Shown: positions 44,501 through 54,020, numbered from the stretch's first letter. The stretch: DNA of 57,865 nucleotides from Fusibacter paucivorans (GCF_018390735.1 NZ_JAHBCL010000029.1:1-57865); one strand, 5' to 3'. Notes: generated by a model not told the origin, from the sequence alone. A program made the numbers and translations.

Positions 44501-45794
44501 CACCAATTTCTATAATTCGGTCATCCTGATTGGAAAAACCGGTGGTTTCAATATCAAACACGATATAAGTATCATTCAACTGGTAATCTAAATTGCGATC
44601 GACCATTGGCGTCACATCATCAACGAGATAACCTTCGACACCATAAATGACTTTGATTTTATCACCGCATGCATGATCGGCATCCGGAAATGCTTGAAGG
44701 GCGCCATGATCAGTAATGGCTACGGCGGGATGTCCCCACTTTATGGCCGTTTTAATCAATGCGCCGACAGATGTCATGCCGTCCATTTCACTCATATTCG
44801 TGTGCATATGCAGCTCAACGCGCTTATTTGCGGCATTATCCATACGTTCTGTCAACTTTTTCCCCGCATTGATTGCCAATAAGTTTAATGTTTTTTCACG
44901 ATCATACGTATCATAGCGATTGGTGCCTTCTACAATCAGCCATGCATTGGCATTGATAAAATCCAGCACTTCTTCTGCTTCATTCTTTTTGACAAACATT
45001 TTTGCGCAGATTGCATCGGAATGGTCTGACAGGTAAATTTTGATCATGGTCTTGCCGCTTTGCAGTTCGCGTGTATCGACACTGATTACTTCGCCCTCAA
45101 TAGCATAGACTTCTTCCTCGTTGACAATATCAGCGACTTTACTAATTGACTTGCGAATACTGCCCTTAAGGAGACGGCTTTTTGAAGCTTTTGTATTACC
45201 GCTGTTTTCGCGGCTTTGATTTTGTGATCTTTCTACTGATGCAGCAACGGCTGCCGCGCCGGTATTGTTTTGGATATGCGTTTGAATTTCATCTTCCTGC
45301 ATGCGCTCAAACGCTTGAAACCCTTCAAAAGCTTCTTTTTCAGCAGCTGTTTCAATGCGCGCCGCAATATCGAGATTTTGATCACAAATTTTTTGGATCA
45401 AAGCCGTCGTGTTGAATTGATGAAACGTATTTTCCAGTCCTTTGTCATCAAAGGTTATGTGAATCAAATCGTTTTCGAACTTTATTTTTGACTGACTTAA
45501 GATACTCGCAACAGCAGGACTCTTTCGCTTCACAACGCCCATGATATTTTCCCAGTTGCGCTCAATGAGCAGTTCTTTGGAACATTCTTCCGAAACAATA
45601 CTGACATCAACGCGTTTAATAAAGCTGAGCGTCGCCATCAGTTGATTTTTCAATTGTTCAATTTTCGCATCTTGGATGCGCTCTGCCGTGCCAATTTGTA
45701 TGTTCAGCGCCTCACGGCTTTTAATGTACTCAATGCGCTTGACGTCAAGTTTTTCAATATCAACAATATTGCCAACCAATTCATTAAATTTCAT
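41529..45794 (-). CDS. polC: DNA polymerase III alpha subunit, PolC type
   Basis: A 1421-residue replicative polymerase of Gram-positive bacteria. Order: N-terminal domain with OB fold (about 230-315, VYAIEGEVISVDTRELQSG), PHP domain (VELHMHTNMSEMDGMTS onward) that is interrupted by the DEDDh proofreading exonuclease (FDIETTGFSNQDDRIIEIGA; VVAHNAVFDCSFI), then the C-family palm and fingers with the zinc finger CKNCKHSEW...CPECGTPYF, catalytic DGDKEPDIDLNF, and the helix-hairpin-helix tail. It ends SFF, a likely clamp-binding end (QLSFF). It follows ispG, as is usual. Confidence 0.97.
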   Translation of the reverse strand: MKFNELVGNIVDIEKLDVKRIEYIKSREALNIQIGTAERIQDAKIEQLKNQLMATLSFIKRVDVSIVSEECSKELLIERNWENIMGVVKRKSPAVASILSQSKIKFENDLIHITFDDKGLENTFHQFNTTALIQKICDQNLDIAARIETAAEKEAFEGFQAFERMQEDEIQTHIQNNTGAAAVAASVERSQNQSRENSGNTKASKSRLLKGSIRKSISKVADIVNEEEVYAIEGEVISVDTRELQSGKTMIKIYLSDHSDAICAKMFVKKNEAEEVLDFINANAWLIVEGTNRYDTYDREKTLNLLAINAGKKLTERMDNAANKRVELHMHTNMSEMDGMTSVGALIKTAIKWGHPAVAITDHGALQAFPDADHACGDKIKVIYGVEGYLVDDVTPMVDRNLDYQLNDTYIVFDIETTGFSNQDDRIIEIGAVKIKDSVVIDRYSVFVNPERQIPSHIVELTGINYDMVADAPTIDVILPEFLAFVGDAPVVAHNAVFDCSFIRTNAQRLGLAFENAILDTLALSRLLLTKIKKHNLKAVTKHLKIALNDHHRAVADAEATARVLVKFIEMLTEAGVSTLEQLNAYASENMDFRMRDMNHIIILAKNYQGLRHLYELVSMSNLEYFYRKPRILKSKLIEKREGLILGSACEAGELYKALLNNLEAERVEAIASFYDYLEIQPLGNNNFMIENGRVKSRETLADFNKAILALGDQLGKPVVATCDVHFLNPDDEVYRRILMAGSGYSDADNQAPLYFRTTEEMLKEFDYLGSRAKEVVIDNTQLIAEMCEAILPVPKGTFPPKIEGADEEFRDMCFAKATRIYGDPLPEIVEKRLNRELNSIISNGYAVMYIIAQKLVTKSLEDGYLVGSRGSVGSSLAATMSDITEVNPLPPHYICKNCKHSEWITDGSYGSGCDMPDRVCPECGTPYFKDGYDIPFETFLGFDGDKEPDIDLNFAGVYQANAHKYCEVLFGKGKTFKAGTIGTIADKTAFGYVKKYFEEREMNIHYKEVERLAKGLTGIKRTSGQHPGGIMVVPSDHDIHEFCPIQYPANDVSSDVITTHFDYHSISGRLLKLDILGHDVPTIIKQLEELTGIDVFDIPIGDPDTMKIFTSIDTLNIKDPTYSLDIGSLGIPEFGTKFVRQMLKDTEPKTFSDLVRISGLSHGTDVWLNNAQTLVRENIVTIKDVIATRDDIMNYLLQMGLEPLTSFKIMEKVRKGKGLGEQDIVDMKAKDVPDWYIKSCQTIQYMFPKAHAVAYVMMSVRIAYFKVHQPLAFYATYYASKVDDFDAELVCKGVEVVRAEMKRLEEIEKPSKKEQDFASLLEIVDEMYSRGLQMLKVSIKDSDAEKFKIKDGKLLPPFLALQGVGASAAQAIAEVRDASDDFMSIEDFQMKTRVSKTVVEAMKVHGCFEELPDANQLSFF

Positions 45795-45877
45795 GATGCC
45801 ATCCCAACTTTAGTTCATTTACCAATACAGTTCCCCTCGTACTATCAACGAGTCGAAGGCCTTCATCCTATTTTCCC

Positions 45878-46915
45878 TTAAAGTGTTTCGATTTCCGCCA
45901 TAAGGGCTTCAATGACTTCGGATTCCTTCACTTTTCTAATGACGACACCCTTTTTGAATATCAGGAATTCGCCCTTTCCCCCTGCAATGCCCAAATCTGC
46001 TTCACGCGCTTCACCTGGTCCATTGACAGCACAGCCCATAATGGCTAGCGTCAGTTTTTTTGGAACATCTTTAAGCTGCTCTTCAACTGCTTTTGCAACA
46101 CTAAAGAGGTCTACGTTGGTACGACCGCATGTCGGACACGAAATGAAACGTATCCCAAAATCCCGCAAATTCAATACTTCCAGTATCTTCTTTGCTACGC
46201 GCACTTCTTCGATTGGCGATTCTGTCAGCGATACGCGAATGGTATCGCCAATACCATTTAAGAGAAGCGACCCAATGCCGATTGCTGATTTAACCGTTCC
46301 AGAAAATTGTGTTCCCGCTTCGGTTACGCCAAGGTGCAGCGGATAGTCAACGGATTGTTTTAATAATTGATATGCATCGTATGTCAGTTTGACATCCGTT
46401 GCTTTAATGGATATGACAATGTTGTCAAAATCCAGCTGATTCAATATGCGAACGTGTCCCAATGCACTTTCAACAAGCGCTTCCGGTGTGACACCGCCAT
46501 ATTTATTATAAACTTCTCGTTCCAACGAACCGGAATTAACACCGATCCGTATGGGAACACCACGATTGGATGCCGCGTTGACCACTGCCTTAACTTTGTT
46601 GACATCACCAATATTGCCTGGATTTATGCGAACCTTGTCGACACCAGCTGCAATGGCTTCAAGCGCTAGTCGATGATCAAAGTGAATGTCTGCAACCAAC
46701 GGGATGTGTATTTGTGACTTTATCTTGTCAATTGCCTTTGCCGCCGCCATATCCGGCACGGCGACGCGAATAATTTCACATCCTGCGCGCTCAAGTTCAA
46801 GTATTTGTTTAACAGTTGCCTCGACGTTGTCAGTCTTTGTATTTGCCATTGACTGAATGCGAACAGGATTATCGCCGCCGATGGTGATATTCCCAATTTT
46901 AACCGTTCTGGTCAT
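45878..46915 (-). CDS. ispG: 4-hydroxy-3-methylbut-2-enyl diphosphate synthase
   Basis: A 345-residue iron-sulfur enzyme of the non-mevalonate isoprenoid pathway. The TIM barrel starts VKIGNITIGGDNPVRIQSM, with PLVADIHFDHRLAL and VRINPGNIG. The cluster cysteines are in SCPTCGRTNVD and AIMGCAVNGPGEA. ATG 46915 has AGGAGG seven bases upstream; the frame opens at 46936. It lies with dxr and uppS in the same cluster. Confidence 0.96.
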   Translation of the reverse strand: MTRTVKIGNITIGGDNPVRIQSMANTKTDNVEATVKQILELERAGCEIIRVAVPDMAAAKAIDKIKSQIHIPLVADIHFDHRLALEAIAAGVDKVRINPGNIGDVNKVKAVVNAASNRGVPIRIGVNSGSLEREVYNKYGGVTPEALVESALGHVRILNQLDFDNIVISIKATDVKLTYDAYQLLKQSVDYPLHLGVTEAGTQFSGTVKSAIGIGSLLLNGIGDTIRVSLTESPIEEVRVAKKILEVLNLRDFGIRFISCPTCGRTNVDLFSVAKAVEEQLKDVPKKLTLAIMGCAVNGPGEAREADLGIAGGKGEFLIFKKGVVIRKVKESEVIEALMAEIETL

Positions 46916-47125
46916 GCTGCCTCCTATTAACAGCACAGGAACGAGCTTTTATACATCTGCGTCTCCCTGTGTTAATCTCTCTTCATTCGATTGGTCTCAC
47001 GATTAAGACTTCTATCCCATTTTATATCGACAGTTTATATCGACTATTTATCGCTGCTGTTTAGCGCTTCCTTATTGACCACAATTTATATCCTGAATTT
47101 CAAAGCATAGAATCGATATCCGTCT

Positions 47126-48124
47126 TTAGAGATTAGAGATATCCCTAAAAACCAAAAATACCATTAATGCCATCAAAATGGTAATCCCAATAAAGTGAAC
47201 ATAGCCTTCTTTTTCACGGTCTACCGGCGATCCCTTAACCATCTCAATAAGGACAAAGACGATACGACCGCCGTCGAGAGCCGGAAATGGCAAAAGATTG
47301 ACAATACCTAAATTGACAGAAATATAAGCTGCTATAAACAGCAAATTTAAAAAGCCGACACGTGAAGCCTGTCCGATAACATTGACCATGCCAACTGGAC
47401 CGATAATCTCACCTTCTACATTTTGATGCCCAAGCTGAATAAAAAAGTTGAAAATGTCTGTAAAAAAGACAAAAAATTGTTTACCGGCATAGCTGAAGGC
47501 TTTTCCAGGCTGTTTCACCAATGCAGAAGTGACGCCGATCTTATACTGTCCATCATCTTCAGATATTATCGGAACAAGGGTATACGTCCGCAGTTGATGA
47601 TCGCGTTCCACCGTAATCGCCATTGGCTCGCCATTACTGGCTGTAATCCTTTCGACCACTTCTTCCCACGACGTAATTGGCTCGTTGTCAATTGCCGTGA
47701 TGGTATCACCGGTTTCAATGCCCGCTTCTGCCGCCGGGTAATATGGAATAATTTCGTCCAGCGTCGTCGATGCAAAACCCATTCCCATCATAATAATCAC
47801 GAGCAGTACATAGGCGAGCAAAAAATTCATAAGTGCACCTGCCGCTAATATCAACAGTCGTTGAATTGGCCTTTTCTGAACAAAACTTCTGGGATCACTC
47901 GATTCGCCATCTTCCCCTTCCATTTTGACGTAGCCGCCAATGGGAAGTGCACGTACCGAATAAAGTGTCTCTCCCTTTTCCTTTGTAAAAACAGCCGGGC
48001 CCATTCCCAGCGAAAATTCTAAAATCTTAACGTCATTGAGCCTCGCAGTAATGTAGTGGCCAAATTCATGTGACATGACAATGATGCCAAAGACAAAGAT
48101 AAAACTGATCAGAGTTAACAACAT
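47126..48124 (-). CDS. rseP: Site-2 protease, RseP/RasP family
   Basis: A 332-residue intramembrane zinc protease. The HExxH motif is in VMSHEFGHYITAR in the first span; a PDZ domain lies at about residues 115-180 (AAEAGIETGDTITAIDNEPI); the third zinc ligand is in the NLLPFPALDGGR motif. In Bacillus RasP cleaves anti-sigma factors and FtsL. It follows dxr with a four-base gap, so both are in one operon. Confidence 0.94.
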   Translation of the reverse strand: MLLTLISFIFVFGIIVMSHEFGHYITARLNDVKILEFSLGMGPAVFTKEKGETLYSVRALPIGGYVKMEGEDGESSDPRSFVQKRPIQRLLILAAGALMNFLLAYVLLVIIMMGMGFASTTLDEIIPYYPAAEAGIETGDTITAIDNEPITSWEEVVERITASNGEPMAITVERDHQLRTYTLVPIISEDDGQYKIGVTSALVKQPGKAFSYAGKQFFVFFTDIFNFFIQLGHQNVEGEIIGPVGMVNVIGQASRVGFLNLLFIAAYISVNLGIVNLLPFPALDGGRIVFVLIEMVKGSPVDREKEGYVHFIGITILMALMVFLVFRDISNL

Positions 48125-48128
48125 AGAT

Positions 48129-49286
48129 TCATCTCCTTAATTCAAGTAGGCGCCTGATTTCAACACGCGCCATTTTGTCACTCATTAAAATGTCATCAAT
48201 TGCAGGATTCTCTATTTTCGGAATCGCAGCCATCGCTTTTTGGATGTATTCAGCAATATCATAAAAGCCAATAGTCTCTTTTAAGTAGGCTGCTACGAGT
48301 TCTTCATTCGCTGCATTTAATACCGCCGGCATATTGCCGCCTTGCGCCAGTGAATCAATCGCCAGCGCCAAGCATGGAAAGCGCTCAAGATCAGGCGCTT
48401 CAAAAGTCAGTGATTTTAAAGCAAAAAAATCTAGTTTTTCAAGTTTGTTAGGATATCTGTTAGGATAATCCAACGCATAAATAATTGGCACGCGCATATC
48501 GGGCGCCCCTAATTGTGCAATAATGCTTTGATCTTTGTAGCGAACCATTGAGTGAATAATACTCTGCGGGTGAACAATCACTTTAATCTGCTCGGCTGAT
48601 ACGCCAAATAACCATTTGGCTTCAATAAATTCAAGTCCTTTGTTCATCAGTGTTGCAGAATCAATGGTGATCTTCGCACCCATCGCCCAGTTTGGGTGTT
48701 TCAGTGCATCTGAGGCTCTTCGAACGGCAATTTCACTTTTTGTCAGTGTTCGAAACGGTCCACCTGAAGCAGTCAAGAGAATCTCATCAACTGAATCGGC
48801 GTGTTGCCCTTGAAGACACTGAAAAATAGCACTGTGTTCACTGTCTACCGGTAGAATTGAAACGCCATGTGCCGCCGCAAGCGGCATAATGATCTCGCCG
48901 GCTGTGACAAGTGTTTCTTTATTGGCCAGTGCGATGGTTTTTTTTGCTTTAATTGCTTCAATCGTTGGCATGAGCCCAATACTCCCAACAACCGACGTCA
49001 AGACGATATCAACGGGATCTGCCGTAGCCGCTTCAACAAGTCCTTCCATACCGCAACTCACACGGCAGTTTAAATGTGCTGCTGCTGATTTTAATGGTTC
49101 ATACATTGCCTTATCATACACGACTAAAAGGACAGGGCTGTACCGCTCAGCTTGCTCAATCAACTGGTCAATATTGTGATGACAAGCCAGCGCGTAAACA
49201 CTGAACCGATTTGTATCTGAAATAATATCAAGGGTCTGACGGCCGATTGATCCCGTTGACCCCAATATAGAAATTTGTTTTCTCAT
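48129..49286 (-). CDS. dxr: 1-deoxy-D-xylulose 5-phosphate reductoisomerase
   Basis: A 385-residue enzyme converting DXP to MEP with NADPH. The nucleotide-binding start is ISILGSTGSIGRQTLDII; the metal and substrate residues are in LPVDSEHSAIFQ and TASGGPFR; the flexible loop and MNKGLEFIEAKWLF are conserved. It is the committed step of the pathway whose later enzyme ispG is also in the window. Confidence 0.96.
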   Translation of the reverse strand: MRKQISILGSTGSIGRQTLDIISDTNRFSVYALACHHNIDQLIEQAERYSPVLLVVYDKAMYEPLKSAAAHLNCRVSCGMEGLVEAATADPVDIVLTSVVGSIGLMPTIEAIKAKKTIALANKETLVTAGEIIMPLAAAHGVSILPVDSEHSAIFQCLQGQHADSVDEILLTASGGPFRTLTKSEIAVRRASDALKHPNWAMGAKITIDSATLMNKGLEFIEAKWLFGVSAEQIKVIVHPQSIIHSMVRYKDQSIIAQLGAPDMRVPIIYALDYPNRYPNKLEKLDFFALKSLTFEAPDLERFPCLALAIDSLAQGGNMPAVLNAANEELVAAYLKETIGFYDIAEYIQKAMAAIPKIENPAIDDILMSDKMARVEIRRLLELRR

Positions 49287-49518
49287 TTAATGAAGACCTC
49301 ACTCATTTACGATCACTTATTACTATTGTAGCACATAACGCCGCAATCCATTTGAATTCATAACTATTTTACATTTTAGTCATCTTTTTGCTGTTGTCAT
49401 GCCTCCTCTTTATCGTTCTCAATGCGCTCATCACGACAGACTCTGACGCTGCATATTATCCAATATAGCTAGCTGCTGGCAGTTTTAATTTGCCAAACAG
49501 CGTTTCACGCATCAAACG
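49287..49518 (-). promoter_or_regulatory. cdsA-dxr spacer with a ribosome site and six-codon frame
   Basis: The 232-base gap holds AGAGGAGG followed after one base by ATG (49400-49398) that opens a frame of only six codons, ending TGA at 49382-49380. No promoter is evident. It may be a decayed gene start or a leader peptide. Confidence 0.25.
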
Positions 49519-50307
49519 CTAATGCAGCCATTCGAAGATAACGATAAAATAATAAACGAGTGGTATTGTAATAATCAAGCTGTCAAAGCGATCCAGTACC
49601 CCACCGTGTCCAGGCATAATTTTTCCAAAATCTTTAATATGCGTAATACGCTTGATTCGCGATGCGATTAAATCGCCAACGATCGAAAGTGCGCTGCCGA
49701 CAAAGCCAAGTAAAATTGCATAGCCAACAAAATCCGGATACCAAATTTTAGCATAAAGCCCCGACAGAATCGTACAAAGCACTAATCCGCCAACAGCACC
49801 CTCTATCGTCTTCTTTGGACTAACAGCTGGTATGAGTTTGTGTTTTCCGAAGAAACGCCCTGTAAAATAGGCAAACGTATCAGAGGAAAAGGCAATAATA
49901 AAAGGATACCAAATAAAAAAGGCATTGTTATATTGAGAGATCAATAAAATATGTGAAATGGTAAAAGACACGTAAAAGAATCCTATAAACCCAATCATTT
50001 CATCAAAGAGAACACTGTCTTTCTTCGAAAAAATAATATGGCTTAGGATTCCAAATAAGTATACGGAAATACAAAGCGTATCATATGCTTTTGGGAAATC
50101 AAAATATAGGCCAAGATACCAAAATAGCGTCATCACATAGCCAAGTTTCACAACTGGATCATGCGTCTTGCTGAAGGCACGATAGAATTCATATTGACCA
50201 ACAAGGCTCAATATCAATGCAGCAAGGAATAGAAAAATGCCTCCTTTTAATAGCACAAGAAACAGCAGCGGCAGTGCGACAATTGCAGATATGGTACGTT
50301 TTAGCAT
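49519..50307 (-). CDS. cdsA: Phosphatidate cytidylyltransferase
   Basis: A 262-residue membrane enzyme making CDP-diacylglycerol from phosphatidate and CTP. About eight spans are visible. The C-terminal family signature is clear (KRITHIKDFGKIMPGHGGVLDRFDS), as is SPKKTIEGAVGG in the centre. It follows uppS by 11 bases. Its product feeds pgsA, encoded elsewhere in this window. Confidence 0.95.
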   Translation of the reverse strand: MLKRTISAIVALPLLFLVLLKGGIFLFLAALILSLVGQYEFYRAFSKTHDPVVKLGYVMTLFWYLGLYFDFPKAYDTLCISVYLFGILSHIIFSKKDSVLFDEMIGFIGFFYVSFTISHILLISQYNNAFFIWYPFIIAFSSDTFAYFTGRFFGKHKLIPAVSPKKTIEGAVGGLVLCTILSGLYAKIWYPDFVGYAILLGFVGSALSIVGDLIASRIKRITHIKDFGKIMPGHGGVLDRFDSLIITIPLVYYFIVIFEWLH

Positions 50308-50318
50308 ACAAACACTCC

Positions 50319-51059
50319 TTACAACGCACCAAAGCGTCGATTTCTTTGATCGTATTCCAACAAGGCATTCCGGTAAACCGCTTCTGAAAAATCAGGCCAA
50401 TAGAGATCTAAGAACAGGAATTCGGAATATGCCAGTTGCCAAAGTAAAAAGTTGCTAAGGCGCTTTTCGCCGCTGGTGCGAATCATCAAATCCGGATCTG
50501 GAAAATCTTTTGTGTACAGATATTGTTCAATCAATGTTTCATCAATCGCATCGCTGCTGTATTCACCACGCTTTACAGCTTCTGAAATTGACTTTACAGC
50601 TCTTACGATTTCATTGCGCGCACCATAATTCAGAGCAATATTAAAATTCATGCCGTCATTCGCAGCGGTTTTATCGAGTGCATAGCATACGGCTTCCTTT
50701 GCCGCCGCCGGGAGTCTATCAATGTCACCCAAAATATTCACTTTTACATTGTTTTCATGAATTTCATCAATCTCCGAACGGATGAACTTCACGAGAATTT
50801 GCATCAAACCTTCGACTTCATCAACCGGCCGTTTCCAGTTTTCTGTTGAAAAAGCATAAAAAGTAATGTATTGGATACCCAATCGCTGACTTTCTTTCAC
50901 AATGCGCTTGATGGTTTCCATACCGGCATTATGACCAAATAGGCGCGGCATCCCTCTTTTTTTCGCCCATCGCCCATTGCCGTCCATGATAAATGCAACG
51001 TGAACAGGCGGTTTTGATAAAGTAACTTCTTCATCTTTTTTATTAAAAAAGGAAAGCAT
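50319..51059 (-). CDS. uppS: Undecaprenyl diphosphate synthase
   Basis: A 246-residue cis-prenyltransferase producing the C55 lipid carrier for cell-wall synthesis. The catalytic Asp and P-loop are in FIMDGNGRWAKKRG; YITFYAFSTENWKRP and the C-terminal DLMIRTSGEKRLSNFLLWQ and LYWPDF motifs are present. AGGAGAT precedes ATG 51059. It starts a unit after the frr terminator. Confidence 0.96.
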   Translation of the reverse strand: MLSFFNKKDEEVTLSKPPVHVAFIMDGNGRWAKKRGMPRLFGHNAGMETIKRIVKESQRLGIQYITFYAFSTENWKRPVDEVEGLMQILVKFIRSEIDEIHENNVKVNILGDIDRLPAAAKEAVCYALDKTAANDGMNFNIALNYGARNEIVRAVKSISEAVKRGEYSSDAIDETLIEQYLYTKDFPDPDLMIRTSGEKRLSNFLLWQLAYSEFLFLDLYWPDFSEAVYRNALLEYDQRNRRFGAL

Positions 51060-51130
51060 CTATATCTCCTAAATAAGCTCTGAGTCCATGCTCGAATGGC
51101 TTAAATCTTTTTTTAATCTTTCTATTTGAA

Positions 51131-51160
51131 TAAAAGCCCTCCATAGATCGGAGGGCAGAT
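51131..51160 (-). terminator. Terminator after frr
   Basis: On the minus strand GCCCTCC (51156-51150) pairs with GGAGGGC (51142-51136) around a seven-base loop and is followed by TTTTATTC. It lies about eight bases after the frr stop and separates pyrH-frr from uppS-cdsA. Confidence 0.9.
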
Positions 51161-51163
51161 TTT

Positions 51164-51721
51164 TTATACTTCCATAATCTCGTCATTCTTTTTGTTAATT
51201 TGTTGATCAATTAAAGCAACCTGATCATCTACCATCTTTTGAACTTCCTTCTCACCAGATGAAAGTTCATCCTCTGTAATTTCCTTCGATTTTTGCATTT
51301 TCTTAAGCTGGTCTATCGCATCGCGTCTTTCGTTCCGCAGTGCCACCTTAGCATCTTCGCCGAGTTTCTTCACGTGTTTTGTCAATTCTTTACGTCGTTC
51401 TTCGGTGAGCATCGGAATAATCAAGCGAATAACCTTGCCGTCATTGCTGGGATTCAAGCCGAGATCGGATGTTAAAATGGCTTTTTCCACTTCTTTCATA
51501 ATCGTTGCGTCATACGGTTGTATTTGTATAATGCGAGGCTCTGGAACAGAAATGCTCGCAAGTTGCTTAATGGGTGTCTCAGCGCCGTAATATTCGACTT
51601 TCAATTTGTCCAATATCAATGGATTAGCTCTACCTGCACGAACGTGATTGAGTTCTTCTTTTAAGACATTTAGCGTTTTATCCATTTTTTCACTTAAATG
51701 ATCATGTATCTGATTTCTCAT
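51164..51721 (-). CDS. frr: Ribosome recycling factor
   Basis: A 185-residue protein that splits post-termination ribosomes with EF-G. The family sequence is complete: VRAGRANPLILDKLKVEYYG, LASISVPEPRIIQIQPYD, LGLNPSNDGKVIRLIIPMLTEERRKEL. Its start abuts the pyrH stop with no gap (51721/51722). Confidence 0.97.
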   Translation of the reverse strand: MRNQIHDHLSEKMDKTLNVLKEELNHVRAGRANPLILDKLKVEYYGAETPIKQLASISVPEPRIIQIQPYDATIMKEVEKAILTSDLGLNPSNDGKVIRLIIPMLTEERRKELTKHVKKLGEDAKVALRNERRDAIDQLKKMQKSKEITEDELSSGEKEVQKMVDDQVALIDQQINKKNDEIMEV

Positions 51722-52432
51722 CTAGACCTCCTCAATGATTGTTCCAACATTTTCACCCGAACATGCCTTAATGATATTTTCGGGATAATTTAAGTCAAAT
51801 ACTGCAATGGGAATATGATTATCCATACAAAGTGTGATCGACGTCAAATCCATAACACCCAATTTCTGATCCAATACTTCCTGATAACTAAGTTGGTCAT
51901 ATTTTTTTGCATTCGGATTCAGCATTGGATCACAGTCATAGACACCATCAATTTTCTTAGCGAGCAGAATTAGTTCAGCATCTATTTCAGCTGCTCTAAG
52001 CGCCGCAGTTGTATCCGTCGAAAAAAAAGGACTTCCCGTTCCCGCCGCAAAAATAACCACTTGACCTTCTCTTAAATAACTGACGGCATTCTCACGATTA
52101 TAGGGTTCTGCTAATTGCGTCATGGTGATGGCACTCAAAACGCGATTTGAAACATTAATATATTTTAGGGCATCTGACATGGCAAGAGAATTCATGACCG
52201 TTGCCATCATTCCCATATAATCCGCCGTTGTACGTTCCATCTTGCTGTTGCTTCGACCTCTCCAGAAATTGCCGCCGCCAATGACAACACCTACTTCAAC
52301 ACCCGCCGCACTTAGTTCTGCTATATATTTCGCAATGCCTTCTACGGTTTCATAGTCGACGCCAAAGCCCTTTTGACCGGCGAGTACCTCACCGCTCAAT
52401 TTCAAGATGACGCGCTTATATTTAAGTTCCAA
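51722..52432 (-). CDS. pyrH: Uridylate kinase
   Basis: A 236-residue hexameric UMP kinase of the amino-acid kinase fold, first step from UMP to UTP and CTP. KRVILKLSGEVLAG and GVVIGGGNFWRG at the N-terminus, TGSPFFSTDTTAALRAAE and KIDGVYDCDPMLNPNAKKY later. A terminator after tsf means it probably uses a promoter within 52433-52500. Confidence 0.96.
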   Translation of the reverse strand: MELKYKRVILKLSGEVLAGQKGFGVDYETVEGIAKYIAELSAAGVEVGVVIGGGNFWRGRSNSKMERTTADYMGMMATVMNSLAMSDALKYINVSNRVLSAITMTQLAEPYNRENAVSYLREGQVVIFAAGTGSPFFSTDTTAALRAAEIDAELILLAKKIDGVYDCDPMLNPNAKKYDQLSYQEVLDQKLGVMDLTSITLCMDNHIPIAVFDLNYPENIIKACSGENVGTIIEEV

Positions 52433-52495
52433 TGAAAGCCCTCCGTTCTAATATCTATTTTACAGTAAATTATTTTACGCTTCAAACAATTTTTC

Positions 52496-52525
52496 CCTAA
52501 AAAAGAGAACACTTGCGTGTTCTCT
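52496..52525 (-). terminator. Terminator after tsf
   Basis: On the minus strand AGAGAACAC (52525-52517) pairs with GTGTTCTCT (52512-52504) around four bases and is followed by TTTTTAGG. It ends the rpsB-tsf unit. Confidence 0.9.
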
Positions 52526-52551
52526 AGTATTTATACCATTTATTTTGGTGA

Positions 52552-53199
52552 TTAACCTTGTAATTGTTTTGCAACTTCTTCAGCAAAGTTTTCTGATTTT
52601 TTCTCAAGACCTTCGCCGACTTCAAATCTTGAAAATCTTCTGATTGAAAGGTTTTCACCAATTTTTGCTATTTTTTCTTTTAAAAGATCATCAACTGTTT
52701 TATCAGGATCTTTAATAAAAGGCTGCTCGAGCAGACAAACTTCTTTGTAATATTTTGCAATACGACCCTCAACCATCTTATCAACGATTTTTTCAGGCTT
52801 ACCTTCATTTAACGCTTGATTTCTTAAGATTTCTTTTTCAGCTTCGATTGCAGCTTGCGGCACTTCTTCTCTTCTAACGTAGATTGGATTAGCAGCCGCA
52901 ACTTGCATCGCAATATCCTTGCCAAATTCTTGGAATTCTTCGTTTTTCGCAACAAAATCTGTTTCGCTGTTGATTTCGACGATAACGCCGATTCGACCGC
53001 CGTGAATATATGAAGCGACTATACCTTCCGCAGCAATACGATCCATTTTTTTTGCTGCTTTGGCAATGCCTTTTTCTCTTAAATATTTGATAGCATCATC
53101 CATATTGCCATCTGTTTCGACGAGGGCCTTTTTACAATCCATCATCCCTGCGCCAGTTGCTTCTCTCAACTCTTTAACCATTGAAGCTGTAATTGCCAT
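52552..53199 (-). CDS. tsf: Elongation factor Ts, short form
   Basis: A 215-residue nucleotide exchange factor for EF-Tu. It has the UBA-like N-terminus ([21 protein letters not shown]) and the conserved core ([20 protein letters not shown]). At 215 residues it is shorter than Bacillus or E. coli EF-Ts (about 283-293), lacking one of the two core subdomain halves as in Thermus- and Thermotoga-type forms. AAGGAGG precedes ATG 53199. Confidence 0.95.
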   Translation of the reverse strand: MAITASMVKELREATGAGMMDCKKALVETDGNMDDAIKYLREKGIAKAAKKMDRIAAEGIVASYIHGGRIGVIVEINSETDFVAKNEEFQEFGKDIAMQVAAANPIYVRREEVPQAAIEAEKEILRNQALNEGKPEKIVDKMVEGRIAKYYKEVCLLEQPFIKDPDKTVDDLLKEKIAKIGENLSIRRFSRFEVGEGLEKKSENFAEEVAKQLQG

Positions 53200-53224
53200 G
53201 ATACTTCCTCCTTTAAACGTTCGC

Positions 53225-53258
53225 TTTTAAAAAGGTAAGAGTCTCCCCTTACCTTTCT
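53225..53258 (-). terminator. Attenuator-like hairpin between rpsB and tsf
   Basis: On the minus strand AAAGGTAAG (53256-53248) pairs with CTTACCTTT (53239-53231) and is followed by TTAAAAGCG. It lies 27 bases after rpsB and 32 before tsf. A partial terminator here would lower EF-Ts relative to S2 output, as described for the E. coli operon. Confidence 0.65.
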
Positions 53259-53282
53259 TAGGTACATCTTAATTGCCAGATC

Positions 53283-54020
53283 TTAAGCTTCTGTCGTCGC
53301 TTCGGCTTCAGCAGGCGCTGCTGCTTCTGTTAATTGCTCACCTTGTTTTGCTTCGATTACGGCATCTGCCATTTTACCAGCAATGAGTTTTACAGCTCTG
53401 ATTGCATCATCATTGCCTGGGATCACGTAATCTACTTCATCTGGATCACAGTTTGTATCCACGATTGCAACAACAGGAATACCGAGGTTTCTAGCTTCTT
53501 TAATCGCAATACGCTCTTTTTTAGGGTCTACGACGAAAATAGCATCCGGCAGTTTTTTCATTTCTTTAATGCCGCCCAAGAATTTTTCGAGTTTTTCTTT
53601 ATCAGCTCTAAGTTTAATAACTTCTTTTTTAGGAAGCGCTTCAAATGTGCCGTCGCTTTCCATTTTTTCTAATTTATAAAGCAGGTCAATTCTTTTTTTA
53701 ATGGTTTTGTAGTTCGTTAACATACCGCCCAACCATCTTTGGTTAACGTAGTACATTCCAGCACGATTTGCTTCTGTTTCAATCGCTTCCTGTGCTTGTT
53801 TTTTTGTACCAACAAAGAGAATTGAACCATTTTCCTCAATGACTGATCTTACAAATGCATAAGCATCTTCAATTTTACCGACTGTTTTTTGAAGGTCGAT
53901 AATGTAGATACCATTTCTCTCAGTGAAGATGTATTCTGCCATTTTAGGGTTCCATCTTCTCGTTTGGTGACCAAAGTGGACACCGGCTTCTAATAATTCT
54001 TTCATAGAAATAACTGACAT
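53283..54020 (-). CDS. rpsB: Ribosomal protein S2
   Basis: A 245-residue small-subunit protein. It begins [26 protein letters not shown] and contains [38 protein letters not shown] and [22 protein letters not shown]-type conserved blocks. The tail is Ala/Glu-rich. AAGGAGGC precedes ATG 54020. Confidence 0.97.
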   Translation of the reverse strand: MSVISMKELLEAGVHFGHQTRRWNPKMAEYIFTERNGIYIIDLQKTVGKIEDAYAFVRSVIEENGSILFVGTKKQAQEAIETEANRAGMYYVNQRWLGGMLTNYKTIKKRIDLLYKLEKMESDGTFEALPKKEVIKLRADKEKLEKFLGGIKEMKKLPDAIFVVDPKKERIAIKEARNLGIPVVAIVDTNCDPDEVDYVIPGNDDAIRAVKLIAGKMADAVIEAKQGEQLTEAAAPAEAEATTEA

